From NCBI GenBank assembly GCA_017941635.1, contig JAGAVZ010000263.1, forward strand, positions 1 through 64,000: a DNA stretch of 64,000 bases, in the 5' to 3' direction. Source of the stretch: Cellulosilyticum sp. Lineage in GTDB: Bacteria > Bacillota > Clostridia > Lachnospirales > Cellulosilyticaceae. How positions within the stretch are numbered: position 1 is the first letter of the stretch; each line of letters opens with the position of its first letter. Under the pieces are notes generated by a model. The model searched no databases, was not told the origin of the DNA, and was given only the letters and a program-made list of their open reading frames with translations. Both the position numbers and the translations under genes were made by a program. Below, one piece after another: positions 17,727 to 26,712 of the stretch.

Positions 17727-18305
17727 TCAAATAGATTCTGGATTAAATAAGATATTTCTGGTGCCATGAGTAGTAAGATTGAGTAATAAATCAATCAACT
17801 CATCTTCAGGAATATCTTTTTTATTTTGATACCATTTTGTGATAACCGAAAGAATAGCAGTATTTTGATATTCAAGTATATAGTCTAATTGTTTGGAGGA
17901 GTGATAGTTATGAGGAAGTTGATGTTGAATTAGGGGTTTGATTTTTTGAAGAAACTTATGTCTAAAGTTAGGGTCTCCATTTTCACCCACTAATATAGGG
18001 AGATAAGGGACATAGCAATCAAAGAAAGTAATAAGTTGTTTGAGAAGAAGTGAGCGGTTTTCTAAGTGTGCAATAGGAAGAAGAAGGTTTTCCATAAAAA
18101 CATCTGGTGGAAGGACTTGATTTTCAATGGTTTCAAGGACATCATAAACATCTTGAAAATAGGCATAAAAAGTAGAGCGGTTGTAGCCTGCCAATTTACA
18201 AAGTTTAGTAACAGAGACATGACTCATACCACCTTTAGAATAAAGTTTCCAAAAAGCATCGATGATATTTTGTTTTGTAATATCAGTAGAGGATAAATTG
18301 TGCAT
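17727..18305 (-). CDS. TetR family transcriptional regulator
   Basis: A 192-residue protein on the minus strand. Residues 8-55 form the TetR HTH (KQNIIDAFWKLYSKGGMSHVSVTKLC, then GYNRSTFYAYFQDVYDVLE), which is a good match. The C-terminal part is a typical variable ligand domain. No obvious target gene sits next to it; the chimeric ORF at 18613 is divergent, separated by about 300 bases. Confidence 0.87.
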   Translation of the reverse strand: MHNLSSTDITKQNIIDAFWKLYSKGGMSHVSVTKLCKLAGYNRSTFYAYFQDVYDVLETIENQVLPPDVFMENLLLPIAHLENRSLLLKQLITFFDCYVPYLPILVGENGDPNFRHKFLQKIKPLIQHQLPHNYHSSKQLDYILEYQNTAILSVITKWYQNKKDIPEDELIDLLLNLTTHGTRNILFNPESI

Positions 18306-18612
18306 AAATATACCTGCCTTTATTTTTAGATGTGGATATAGATTTAGTATACATGTTATGAGGAGTAAAAACCAACAGAAATAGAGAAGGTGTTGATTGA
18401 AGCTACTAGCAGATTGTTTAAAATTAAGATATAGGAGGACAAAAGGTTAGAATAGGGTATAGAGAAGGATGGCGTAAAAAATATAGCAAAGAAATGATAG
18501 GTATAGAGAATAGAGGCAGTATAATGGGTAAAATGGTACAAATAACAAAGTAGATTAAATAAATCGATGAAGGATAAAGTGAGAGAAATTAAAGAGGATA
18601 GGGGAGATTAAA
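18306..18612. other. Intergenic region, 307 bases
   Basis: AT-rich spacer between divergent genes. Expected to hold the TetR promoter and that of the chimeric gene, but no clear -35/-10 pair or palindrome stands out. Nothing else seen. Confidence 0.4.
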
Positions 18613-19173
18613 GTGAAAATTTATTTTAATAAAGAATTAGTGGGACAAAGCTTGCCTAGTTGTTATCAAGTGGATAAAAGGTTTAAGATTCTTAGATATG
18701 CGGAGATTAAGAAAAAAGCAAAAGAGCCAGAAGCATGGTTTATTGTAAGGTTTCAGCTTAAAAAGATGGATGTAAAGAAGAATGGAATTTTTTCGACTAT
18801 TCCGATGTTGGTATTATTTTGTTTTAAAGGATTTAGGTCAAAATATTGGTTGATGGATGAAAAGACAAATACTTGTATGGGAGCCTATATTACACCAGTA
18901 ATGGCGTTTGAAAGTGTGGAAAATTATACATATGATCAACTAGAAGAAGTGATGTATTCATATGATGTTCTTAAGAAATATGGAGGGCAGCATATTACGC
19001 CTCCAGGTGGAGTAACCTATACAACGATTACTTCTGAATTAAACGAGTTAAGAACAGAAACAATAGCGAATGCAATAATGGGATTAGTAAGTATAGACCA
19101 AGCGCTTGCTGATTATAAAGTAAAAGCAGAGGCATTAGGCATTTTAGAGGCACTAGATGAGACGAATGCTTAA
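18613..19173 (+). pseudogene. Chimeric ORF: small monooxygenase-like domain fused to solute-binding protein C-terminus
   Basis: A 186-residue frame from GTG behind GGGGAGA. Residues 1-92 belong to a small cytosolic protein type I associate with YdhR-like/antibiotic-monooxygenase folds (WFIVRFQLKKM, FKGFRSKYWLMD), though that name is tentative. From residue 93 (ITPVMAFE) to the end it aligns without gaps to residues 380-473 of the lipoprotein at 33406; by hand about 49 of 94 positions are identical. There is no signal peptide, and the substrate-binding cleft is absent. It is best read as a deletion fusion of two genes, now one open frame. Confidence 0.75.
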
Positions 19174-19194
19174 AATTAAATAGAGAGATAGAAT

Positions 19195-19243
19195 AGGGAT
19201 TTACAGATGAATCTACGGATTGATTTGTAATATCCCTAATTTT
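19195..19243 (+). terminator. Possible intrinsic terminator after the chimeric ORF
   Basis: AGGGATTTACA pairs with TGTAATATCCCT with a one-base bulge, followed by AATTTT; the T-run is weak. Confidence 0.45.
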
Positions 19244-19374
19244 ATGAGCTTATTTGTAAATCATACATATTACTAATGGGATTTGGAAATATTTGATATA
19301 TAGATAGGTGAGAATAGCAGAGCATGCAGGCTATATAAAAATTATTAATGTGTATGAGGAGGTAAATCTCTAAA

Positions 19375-20595
19375 ATGGATCAGGAAAAGCAAAATAATTC
19401 AAAAGGACAGGAGCAGATTAGAGAAGAACAGCGAGATAGAATAAATCCACAGGAAAATCTATCTCAAGATGGCGTATCACAATCTAATAGTGAAACAATA
19501 GAGTCTAAAAAAAAATCAAAGAAGAAAAGTTGGATTTGGTGGATTGTGGTGATTATTATTGCCGTAATTGCAATATGTGGTATTTTCTTTTGGCAAAAGA
19601 TGAATAAGCTTAATCAAACAGAGATTGCACCAGATGATATTGAGATGAATGAGATGTCAGATGATAGGGAGGCAATCTTAGAAGAGTACACCAATATCGC
19701 GATTTTTGGAGTGGATAATCGTGATAATGGTCACTATGGTTCTGGAAATAGTGATACCATTATTATTGCGAGTATCAATAATAAAACAAACGAAGTGAAA
19801 CTCGTTTCAGTATATCGTGACACATATTTACGTATTAATGATGATAATCGTTATGCAAAGGCAAATTCTGCTTATGCATATAATGGTGCAGTAGGTGGGA
19901 TTTCAATGCTCAATACTAACTTTGATTTAGATATAACCAAGTATGTATCCGTTGATTGGTATGCTTTAGTAGATGCCATCAACTTATTAGGTGGCATTGA
20001 GATAGAGATTAGTGAAGCAGAACGACAAAAGATTAATGAATATGCCCCAGAGGTTGAAAGGGTAACAGGTATTCAAACAGAGTATTTATCAGAATCTGGC
20101 TTAGTAACTTTGGATGGCGTACAAGCTACAGCGTATGCGCGCATCAGAAAATTAGCAGGAAATGATTTTAAAAGAACGCAAAGACAACGCATTATGATTG
20201 AAGCAATGTTTAATAAAGTCAAAAGTTCTGATTTATCCACACTGAATTCAATGCTAGATGAAATCTTTCCTCAGATTGAAACAAACTTAAAGATGAATGA
20301 TATTTTAAGCATGGGTATGAATGTGGCAAAATATCAAATTACAAGTACCACAGGTTTTCCATTTGATAAGAGTACCATTAGTTTATCAGGTATAGGAGAT
20401 TGTGTGGTGCCTATTACACTTGAAGACAACGTTATTAAATTGCATGATTATCTCTTTGAGCAAGATGATGATACCGTATCCAATGAGGTTTATGATATCA
20501 GTAATCAGATTATTGAAAACACAGGTTTAGATTTAACTAGTCCAATTGATACAGATTCTTATACAACGGGTGAAGAAGGAGCAGAGGAGATATAA
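19375..20595 (+). CDS. LytR-CpsA-Psr (LCP) family cell-wall glycopolymer transferase
   Basis: A 406-residue membrane-anchored protein. Residues 1-50 are a charged cytoplasmic tail, 53-73 a single membrane span, and 105-320 the LCP domain, with NIAIFGVDNRD, DTIIIASIN, VSVYRDTYL (catalytic/phosphate-binding Arg) and ARIRKLAGNDFKRTQRQR, all diagnostic. LCP enzymes attach teichoic acids or capsule polymers to peptidoglycan outside the membrane. A long acidic C-terminal tail (about 345-406) follows. RBS GAGGAGGT. No polymer synthesis genes are adjacent. Confidence 0.92.
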   Translation: MDQEKQNNSKGQEQIREEQRDRINPQENLSQDGVSQSNSETIESKKKSKKKSWIWWIVVIIIAVIAICGIFFWQKMNKLNQTEIAPDDIEMNEMSDDREAILEEYTNIAIFGVDNRDNGHYGSGNSDTIIIASINNKTNEVKLVSVYRDTYLRINDDNRYAKANSAYAYNGAVGGISMLNTNFDLDITKYVSVDWYALVDAINLLGGIEIEISEAERQKINEYAPEVERVTGIQTEYLSESGLVTLDGVQATAYARIRKLAGNDFKRTQRQRIMIEAMFNKVKSSDLSTLNSMLDEIFPQIETNLKMNDILSMGMNVAKYQITSTTGFPFDKSTISLSGIGDCVVPITLEDNVIKLHDYLFEQDDDTVSNEVYDISNQIIENTGLDLTSPIDTDSYTTGEEGAEEI

Positions 20596-20711
20596 ACTAC
20601 AGTGGAGAAGAATTTCTTTACCTTAGTTGCAAAGATAGGATGATTATATTTAATAAAACATTAAGGATTATTTAAGGGAAAAGAGAACTCCTAAGCTTAG
20701 GCTAAGTATAA

Positions 20712-20861
20712 ATCGGAGAGGCTGTTTATTCTTATATTTTTGATACACCTTCAAGACTTATTGCTGGAGGCGATTATAGAATTGAGTGTTGCTTGATTGT
20801 GATAATTGGTTATTGGATGATGACATTAATTGCAAAAAATCGTAAGAAACAAGTTATTTAA
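20712..20861 (+). pseudogene. C-terminal fragment of an unknown membrane protein
   Basis: A 49-codon open frame without start: GEAVYSYIFDTPSRLIAGGDYR, a hydrophobic stretch CCLIVIIGYWMMTLIA, then a basic end NRKKQVI and stop. A terminator follows directly, as after a real gene. It looks like the tail of a lost membrane protein. I do not recognise the family. Confidence 0.35.
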
Positions 20862-20906
20862 ATCAAAGAGGAGGTATTATATTTTGTGATACGTCCTCTT
20901 TGATTT
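20860..20906. terminator. Bidirectional terminator
   Basis: AAATCAAAGAGGA and TCCTCTTTGATTT are perfect arms. It serves the + strand remnant and the M28 peptidase gene on the minus strand. Confidence 0.8.
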
Positions 20907-20927
20907 GTTTTGTATCTTATGGTTAAT

Positions 20928-22109
20928 CTACCATAATACAAACTCCATTTGTAATAATTTTTGACAAAAATAAAGCATATCTTCTAGAGCTATTATATCT
21001 ACCTGCGCAAGGGTATCATGCTCCGTATGAATCACATTTTCTAAAATATTAAAGATTTGAGAAGAGGTCATTGCAATAGTAGGGATACCACCAAAAGCAA
21101 AGAGCATATGGTCGCCCTGTGGCCAAGGTTCAATTTCTTCAATAGAATCAAAAGTATTGGTAGAGTGAACTATTTGTGTAAATGCAGGTGTACACTCATA
21201 GAAAGAATAAGAATTTTTACTATCCTTCATGCCAATCCCATCAATATTAAGTGCAAAGGCGTAGTCCTCTGGCGTTGAAAGAAAAGTAGCTACATAGGTA
21301 GATTCTCCAATGCAGTTATAGCAATCTTCACCATTAAAGAAAACAAGTTCAATTTGATAAGGCGTAGAAAATGCTTTTAAAGTAGAAGCAAGAGTTAATA
21401 AGGTTGCAATTCCAGTACCATCATCTAAGGCACCTGGTGTATTGTGTTTAGTATCTAAATGAACAGATAAAGCCACTTTTTTAGAGCCTTCACCATAATG
21501 GGCAATGATATTATGAGCAGTAGTAGATGTACGATTACAATCTATTGTAAGGGCTAACTCTTTATCTTGATGTGCTAGTAGGAATGGCAATTCTGCCCTA
21601 GAAGTAACAGCACATGGAATACTAAAATCTCCATCCTCTATAATTGGAATAGGCAGTGAATCGTGGAAGCTTACTGTAATTAATGCAAGTGGATTTTTCT
21701 CTTCTAATGTTTTGATAATCACTTGATGTTCCTCTGGATTATACCATGGGAAGTTCTTTGGCATAAGTGCCTCTTGGCATAAGTCACCATACATTACCAG
21801 AACTTGATTGGTAAGAGAAGCAGCTTGTAATTTTTCAAGTGTATCAATACAGATATAAGGTGCCTTGACATCGCAAGGTAAGGAATAATCTGAAGTATAA
21901 ATAGGACAGCTTTGTCCATCAATAGAAAGAGTGGTTCCTGTGTTATGCCAATCAACACAAGGAAGGTCTTGTTTGGTAACAGTAAGTCCACAGTCAAGAA
22001 GATGTTTTTCGATGTAACGTACCATTTCTTTATTAGCAGTAGAACCGGTAGGACGTGCACCTATAATATTTGCAATTTGGTGAAGATGAGTTTGTAGTTG
22101 TTGTTTCAT
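20928..22109 (-). CDS. M28 family zinc aminopeptidase-like protein
   Basis: A 393-residue protein. The ATG at 22109 is chosen over an in-frame ATG 13 codons upstream because AAAGGAG lies seven bases before it and would otherwise be coding. M28 zinc ligands appear in order: VHLDTKHN (His, and the bridging Asp in GALDDGTG), NGEDC (catalytic/ligand Glu), NIDGIG (Asp) and EHDT (His). No signal peptide, so it may be cytosolic. The N-terminal 110 residues, before the metal domain, include the usual PA-like insertion. Substrate not readable. Divergent neighbour is an AraC-GyrI regulator 350 bases away. Confidence 0.85.
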   Translation of the reverse strand: MKQQLQTHLHQIANIIGARPTGSTANKEMVRYIEKHLLDCGLTVTKQDLPCVDWHNTGTTLSIDGQSCPIYTSDYSLPCDVKAPYICIDTLEKLQAASLTNQVLVMYGDLCQEALMPKNFPWYNPEEHQVIIKTLEEKNPLALITVSFHDSLPIPIIEDGDFSIPCAVTSRAELPFLLAHQDKELALTIDCNRTSTTAHNIIAHYGEGSKKVALSVHLDTKHNTPGALDDGTGIATLLTLASTLKAFSTPYQIELVFFNGEDCYNCIGESTYVATFLSTPEDYAFALNIDGIGMKDSKNSYSFYECTPAFTQIVHSTNTFDSIEEIEPWPQGDHMLFAFGGIPTIAMTSSQIFNILENVIHTEHDTLAQVDIIALEDMLYFCQKLLQMEFVLW

Positions 22110-22465
22110 TTTGTAATCTCCTTTTATTAGAATTTGAGAATAAAGCATTCTGGTGAATATAAAAATAAATTTAGGGATTAGAGTAATTTTGATAATGTAG
22201 ATGCATGGAGTATACGTGTTTATGATATAGTAGGAAGTAAGAATATCTAGTAAATCCTTGTAATAAGAGTATACTGAAAGTAGAGGTTCTATTTCTTGAC
22301 CGAAATTGTTGTTTTATTAATATCAAAGATTTAAATGCGACTTATATATTATTTATTTTCATAAAGAAGAAAATAAATAATGGAAGAATAGGTTGGGGAA
22401 TAAGCGAGATAATCTATGAATGATTTTAAGTAAATATAAGTAAGAAAACTCAGGAGGCAAATATA
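22110..22465. other. Intergenic region, 356 bases
   Basis: AT-rich spacer between divergent genes. A strong RBS (AGGAGG) precedes 22466. No convincing hairpin, promoter pair or coding remnant was seen. Confidence 0.4.
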
Positions 22466-23386
22466 ATGGACAAAGACTGGGAAAATATATTGGCAGTTCA
22501 AAGAATGCAAGATTATATAGTAAATCATAAACAAGAGGAGATTACTTTATATCAGCTCGCTAGGGAAAGTGGCTACTCGCCTTGGTATGCTACAAAAATA
22601 TTTAAGCAGTATCTGGGAAAATCACCTTTTGCCTATATAAGAGCTTTAAAATTATCAGAAGCTGCTTTAAAGATCCGTGATGAAGAAGTAAAAATTTTAG
22701 ACATTGCCTTGGATTTTCAATTTGATTTCCACGAAGGATTCAGTAGAGCTTTTAAGAAAAGTTTTGGTGTTTCACCTAAGAAGTATCAAAAAGACTCAAT
22801 GCCTATTCCTTTATATAAGCCATCTCCTGTTAAAGAAGAGTATATAACCATGAAGAAAATTGATGAGGGTATATTAGCTAGACCAAGAATATTAAAGTAC
22901 AACTATACAACTCAAATTATGCAATTTCCTAAGCGTAAATTAATTTTCAAGAGAGGAAAAGCGGCAACGAATTATTTTGAATATGAATTAGAAAATGAAG
23001 GTCTTTGTCAAAATGTATGGGGAACTTTGTGTAGTATCAAAGAAGCACTAAACGAGCCGATGGGCATATGGTTTAATTCAAATTATAGAAAAGAAGGAAC
23101 TTCTATTTATGTACAAGGGGTAGAAGTACCTTTAGACTATCAGGGAAAGCTTCCAGAAGGCTTTGAATGTATTGAGTTACCAGAACAGCTTGTACTTATC
23201 TTTCAATCCAAACCGTATGAAGAGGAGGATTTTATGGAAGAAATTTTGGATTTGCAAAATTATATTCGAGCATTTAATCCAAATGAATTGGGATATGAGT
23301 GGGATGAAGAAGGCTACTGTTTTCAACTTGAACCACAAGGTGAGCGGGGATACATAGAGGGGCGCAGTATTAAATGTGTTAAATAA
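22466..23386 (+). CDS. AraC family regulator with GyrI-like domain (second copy)
   Basis: A 306-residue protein with the same layout as the one at 14438: N-terminal AraC HTHs (residues 10-108; LYQLARESGYSPWYATKIFKQYLG and FDFHEGFSRAFKKSFGVSPK) and a C-terminal GyrI-like region. Here the effector domain is more diverged and starts after a linker with a YITMKK segment near residue 128. RBS AGGAGG. Target unknown; the M28 gene is divergent, the GNAT gene follows by about 90 bases. Confidence 0.88.
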   Translation: MDKDWENILAVQRMQDYIVNHKQEEITLYQLARESGYSPWYATKIFKQYLGKSPFAYIRALKLSEAALKIRDEEVKILDIALDFQFDFHEGFSRAFKKSFGVSPKKYQKDSMPIPLYKPSPVKEEYITMKKIDEGILARPRILKYNYTTQIMQFPKRKLIFKRGKAATNYFEYELENEGLCQNVWGTLCSIKEALNEPMGIWFNSNYRKEGTSIYVQGVEVPLDYQGKLPEGFECIELPEQLVLIFQSKPYEEEDFMEEILDLQNYIRAFNPNELGYEWDEEGYCFQLEPQGERGYIEGRSIKCVK

Positions 23387-23473
23387 AGAGTTGTTTAAGA
23401 GAGTAAGGTTCATAAATAGTTGGATTTATGGAAAAATAAGATATATTTATTTGGAATAAAAAGGAGAATTTAG

Positions 23474-23968
23474 ATGCTAAGATTAAGACCATATAAATCA
23501 TGTGATGCTGAGAAAATTGTTACTTGGCTTAAGGATGAGAGAAGCTTTAGAAAATGGTGTGCAGATTGTATGACGTATCCATTAACAGCAGAAGGATTAA
23601 ATGCTTATTACCAAAAAGAAGAAAACAATGAAGATTACTGGACCATGGTAGCTTTTGATGAGTCGGGTGTGGTAGGCCAGTTTATTATGAAATTTCCCGA
23701 TGAGAATAAAAAGCGTATTCGACTAGGTTTTATTATTGTAGATGGTCATAAAAGAGGTAAAGGTTATGGCAAGGAGATGCTAGAGCTTGCTAAGAAATAT
23801 GCTTATGAGATTTTAAAAGTAGAAGAAATTGAATTAGGTGTATTTGAAAATAATGAAGCAGCCTACAGATGTTATCAATCAGTAGGTTTTAAAGAAAAGG
23901 GTGAAAGAGCAATCTATAAAATATTTGATGAAGAATGGATTTGTCTAGAGCTAAATCAAAGAAAATAA
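23474..23968 (+). CDS. GNAT family N-acetyltransferase, RimJ/RimL-like
   Basis: A 164-residue GNAT enzyme. Motif A acetyl-CoA loop is KRGKGYGKEM (residues 95-104), preceded by strand IRLGFIIVD and followed by NEAAYRCYQSVGFKEKG, the typical motif B end. Acceptor unknown. RBS AAAGGAG. Its terminator is now separated from it by a mobile element inserted four bases after its stop codon. Confidence 0.9.
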   Translation: MLRLRPYKSCDAEKIVTWLKDERSFRKWCADCMTYPLTAEGLNAYYQKEENNEDYWTMVAFDESGVVGQFIMKFPDENKKRIRLGFIIVDGHKRGKGYGKEMLELAKKYAYEILKVEEIELGVFENNEAAYRCYQSVGFKEKGERAIYKIFDEEWICLELNQRK

Positions 23969-23971
23969 GCA

Positions 23972-23979
23972 AAATAAAA
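23972..23979. repeat. Left target-site duplication of the IS1595-type element
   Basis: AAATAAAA, identical to 26053-26060 on the other side of the element. Eight bases is the usual duplication length for IS1595-family insertion. Confidence 0.9.
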
Positions 23980-24002
23980 GGCTATGTTAGACATGTGTGT
24001 TG
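23980..24002 (+). repeat. Left terminal inverted repeat
   Basis: Perfect 23-base match to the reverse complement of 26030-26052. Confidence 0.92.
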
Positions 24003-24008
24003 CTAATG

Positions 24009-24042
24009 AAAAGGGGCATATAATTTTCTGCTATATGCACCC
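24009..24042 (-). terminator. Terminator of traX inside the element
   Basis: Read on the minus strand, GGTGCATATAG and TTATATGCCCC form a stem followed by TTTT. Confidence 0.5.
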
Positions 24043-24076
24043 TCTCATATAAGTATTTAGTTTACCAAATTGGAAT

Positions 24077-24862
24077 TCACAGGAATTTAAGGACACTTAA
24101 TACCAATAAATGCAACGGATAAAACACATAGTAACCATATTGCAGTGCCGTATTATGATAACCTTGCTTCCCTCTATACAACCATATAGGTACTAATGCA
24201 AAAAGGGCAAATCCTTGCCTTGTAATGAATTGTGTTGTACCGAATAGGTCTACCTCGTAACCGAATCCGCCAAGCAATTCAATGTTGATATACCACATAC
24301 ACAACACCTGCCCAAGATAATGCCACCACTTTTTCCCTCTGAAGAAATAGAATGTAAGCACCATGAGAATACCAGCGTTATAATAATCTACAAAGGTAAT
24401 GATGCCGCCAATGTAGGCAATACCAAATGTTGTTATACCAACTAAAATTCGCTTCCAAAGTTTCTTTTCTTTTACTTTTTCATTCCAATGAATTAGACCG
24501 ATTGCAATTAAAAATGTCCATAGAACATTTTGATGGATTGGGTAGAATACACTACTGCCCATTGCGATATTAAAAGGAATTTCAGAAATAACAGCAAACA
24601 GCAATAATCGCTTCACATATTTTTTCAAATCTTTTGTATGAAAATACCCTTCAACAATCATGAATGCATAGATTGGGAAGGTTAATCTGCCAATGCAAGT
24701 TAGCCAGTCATTTCCATTGATAATTGTTCCCCACAAATGGTCGCACAACATAAATATCATAGCCATGATATGTAACGAAAACGATGTTGTTTCCATTTTT
24801 ATTCTGTTTTTTATCAATATCTGTTCCTCCTCATCAAATTCAAGTTTGTCTAACTGTTTCAT
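24077..24862 (-). CDS. traX: TraX family membrane protein (IS passenger)
   Basis: A 261-residue polytopic membrane protein with about seven hydrophobic segments. The TraX signature is seen in LHIMAMIFMLCDHLWGT, IGRLTFPIYAFMIVEGYFHT and YVKRLLLFAVISEIPFN. TraX was named from F plasmid pilin acetylation, and clostridial versions are membrane acyltransferase-like proteins of unknown role. It lies between the transposase and the left end of the element, on the same strand, so it travels as cargo. Confidence 0.87.
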   Translation of the reverse strand: MKQLDKLEFDEEEQILIKNRIKMETTSFSLHIMAMIFMLCDHLWGTIINGNDWLTCIGRLTFPIYAFMIVEGYFHTKDLKKYVKRLLLFAVISEIPFNIAMGSSVFYPIHQNVLWTFLIAIGLIHWNEKVKEKKLWKRILVGITTFGIAYIGGIITFVDYYNAGILMVLTFYFFRGKKWWHYLGQVLCMWYINIELLGGFGYEVDLFGTTQFITRQGFALFALVPIWLYRGKQGYHNTALQYGYYVFYPLHLLVLSVLKFL

Positions 24863-24907
24863 TATCTATATAGACGGAAAAATCAGTAAAAAGTTCCTGA
24901 TTCCAGC

Positions 24908-25957
24908 CTAAAATGCCTTTGTAGCACGGACATCTGCTTGTGTATATATAATTGTACTTGAAAAACTGTCTAAAATCAATCGTCTGCCTTTTTCGGTGCG
25001 GTCAACCTTACGGTTTTTCTCACACCAATTAAACCAATACATATAGTGACCCAAATATTTGGTGGCAACACCGTTGAATGGTCTAATCCAAGTCTTTATC
25101 TTGCTGTGCATTGAATTGATATTGTTGATATGATAAATCCCTTTCTTGTGCTGACCTCTTTCAATCTGTATCAGTTCAGCGGGAACACCGTCAGCAAACT
25201 TCTTATAGGCATTATGGCTATCGGCACAGATTGTCGAATTCGGCTCAATTTTACCCTCATACAGTTTGTCCAACACCTTAATGGTCAATCTGCCATTACA
25301 AGCGGGAGCAGTTACAAGGGCACCATTTCTATCCATAGCAACAGATACACAGACTTGCTCGTGGCTGATACCTCTGTATTCCACCTGCTTACCCCTCTTT
25401 CTGGACTTGCCACTTCTACGAGGAGCCTTCCAATTAGGATTGCCTTTCTTGTGGTTGCCCTTGAAACTCTCTGCAAAGAAAGTCTCATCCATTTCGACAA
25501 CACCGCTTAATTCGTCAATTCCCATACTCTGTTGGATTGCCTCTAATATCTTGTGTCTCATATTGAAAGCGGTCTTCAAACTTACTTCTGCGATTTCCGC
25601 TGACTTTCTCAATGAGTATTTCCTATTCATACATTCGGCATATTTCAGCCATTTGCCTGCGGGGATTTTGCTGTTGGCAAAGACCGTTTTAGTAGTGGGG
25701 ATGAAGGTTCCGCAGTTCTTGCAGGAATATCTTTGATTTCCTCTGCCGTCAAATCCAAACTTCTTTATATGCTTACCACCACAACGAGGGCAGACTAATC
25801 CTTCAGCAAATCTCTGCTCAATGATTTGTTCCATAAACTCTTTGAAGTCTATGTTCCTAACCAGTCTTTCCTCTATTTTCTCTTTGACTGCCAGCAGTTC
25901 TTTAACTGACAGACTATCTACAATTTTTTGCATTACAGCCATATCCATATCTATCAC
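24908..25957 (-). CDS. IS1595 family transposase
   Basis: A 349-residue transposase. The N-terminal zinc ribbon has CPRCGGKHIKKFGFDGRG and CKNCG (residues 57-83). The ISXO2-like catalytic domain has the DDE-type acids in VEMDETFFAE, ICADSHNAYKKF and the third acidic residue further on after HINNINSMHSKIKTW (Asn/Glu region). Full length for the family. Start at ATG behind AGAGGTGATAG. Confidence 0.92.
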   Translation of the reverse strand: MIDMDMAVMQKIVDSLSVKELLAVKEKIEERLVRNIDFKEFMEQIIEQRFAEGLVCPRCGGKHIKKFGFDGRGNQRYSCKNCGTFIPTTKTVFANSKIPAGKWLKYAECMNRKYSLRKSAEIAEVSLKTAFNMRHKILEAIQQSMGIDELSGVVEMDETFFAESFKGNHKKGNPNWKAPRRSGKSRKRGKQVEYRGISHEQVCVSVAMDRNGALVTAPACNGRLTIKVLDKLYEGKIEPNSTICADSHNAYKKFADGVPAELIQIERGQHKKGIYHINNINSMHSKIKTWIRPFNGVATKYLGHYMYWFNWCEKNRKVDRTEKGRRLILDSFSSTIIYTQADVRATKAF

Positions 25958-26029
25958 CTCTTACAGAGTATAGATATAACTGTCTCGTTTTTAGTGTATG
26001 TCCCTCTTATTTATGTCCTCTGTCAAAAA

Positions 26030-26052
26030 CAACACACATGTCTAACATAGCC
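26030..26052 (-). repeat. Right terminal inverted repeat
   Basis: Perfect 23-base inverted copy of 23980-24002. Confidence 0.92.
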
Positions 26053-26060
26053 AAATAAAA
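26053..26060. repeat. Right target-site duplication
   Basis: AAATAAAA, identical to 23972-23979; it also forms the 5' A-run of the terminator at 26056-26103. Confidence 0.9.
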
Positions 26061-26103
26061 AACTCCTTTTGGCATCCTATAGAGTTTGCCAAGAGGAGTT
26101 TTT
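26056..26103. terminator. Bidirectional terminator, displaced from the GNAT gene by the IS
   Basis: ACTCCTTTTGGCA pairs with TGCCAAGAGGAGT (G-U allowed), flanked by AAAAAA and TTTTT. It terminates the ANTAR gene on the minus strand and formerly the GNAT gene on the plus strand. Confidence 0.8.
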
Positions 26104-26686
26104 AGTTGTAGGTTTGCAAGATACCCTCTGCGATTTCACGCCGAGTAGTACATCGATCCATTGCCTGTTTTTCAATATAACGATGGGCATCGGATTCTGT
26201 CATTTTACAGGATTCAATGAGCACCCATTTGGCACGATTAACAATTCGAATTTCTGCCATTTTATCCTCAAGGGATAAAGACTTTTTTTCGAGATTACGT
26301 AGACGTTCTTTGATAGACCGCATCCAATCAAGGGATTGAATAATCAGTGTGGATGAAGTGGGTTTTCGTAAAGTAAGAACGCCATGTGTCAGTACTTTTT
26401 CATAAGTTTCATCATAAATATCATTTTTAACGAATAAGAGAACCACTGTATTTTTATCATGACATAAATCAATGGCAAATTTTCTTCCAAAATCATCAGG
26501 AAGAGGGGTATTGATAATGACTAAATCATAGGGGCGCTCAGCCATCTTTTGTCTGGCAAGACTAATACTAGATGCAATATGTATGGGTGAATAGTCCTTT
26601 TGGGGTAATAGGGACATAAAAGAGTGATTGAAATTCTCCGATGCTGATACTAATAATACGCTATAAATATGTTCTTTTAGAGTCAT
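26102..26686 (-). CDS. ANTAR-domain RNA-binding regulator linked to glnA
   Basis: A 194-residue protein: a receiver-like domain (residues 10-120; SVLLVSASENF, DLVIINTPLP, LRKPTS) followed by a coiled linker and an ANTAR domain at the C-terminus (ESCKMTESDAHRYIEKQAMDRCTTRREIAEGIL). The receiver lacks the usual acidic pair near its start, so it may not be phosphorylated in the classic way. ANTAR proteins bind paired RNA hairpins and prevent intrinsic termination. The ATG at 26686 is preferred since GGAGGG lies ten bases ahead. It follows glnA in the same operon, as in other clostridia, so control of nitrogen genes is expected. Confidence 0.87.
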   Translation of the reverse strand: MTLKEHIYSVLLVSASENFNHSFMSLLPQKDYSPIHIASSISLARQKMAERPYDLVIINTPLPDDFGRKFAIDLCHDKNTVVLLFVKNDIYDETYEKVLTHGVLTLRKPTSSTLIIQSLDWMRSIKERLRNLEKKSLSLEDKMAEIRIVNRAKWVLIESCKMTESDAHRYIEKQAMDRCTTRREIAEGILQTYN

Positions 26687-26712
26687 AGGTATGCTTCCCT
26701 CCATTCAGCTTT

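Larger units (their letters stand above)
23980..26052 (-). mobile_element. IS1595-family insertion element with traX passenger gene
   Basis: A complete 2,073-base element with perfect 23-base terminal inverted repeats (23980-24002 and 26030-26052, beginning GGCTATGTTAGACATG) and an 8-base direct duplication. It encodes the transposase (24908-25957) and a TraX-like membrane protein (24077-24862), both on the minus strand. Base and codon use inside are richer in G+C than the flanks, a sign of acquisition. Perfect ends and duplication imply a recent insertion. Confidence 0.93.

Noticed and set aside
24077-24862. traX as evidence of a conjugative element
   Set aside because: No other transfer genes are present; inverted repeats and target duplication show it is IS cargo.
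25130-25736. Plus-strand ORFs of 126 and 156 codons opposite the transposase
   Set aside because: They overlap the transposase completely, lack RBS and show no domain; shadows of a G+C-richer gene.
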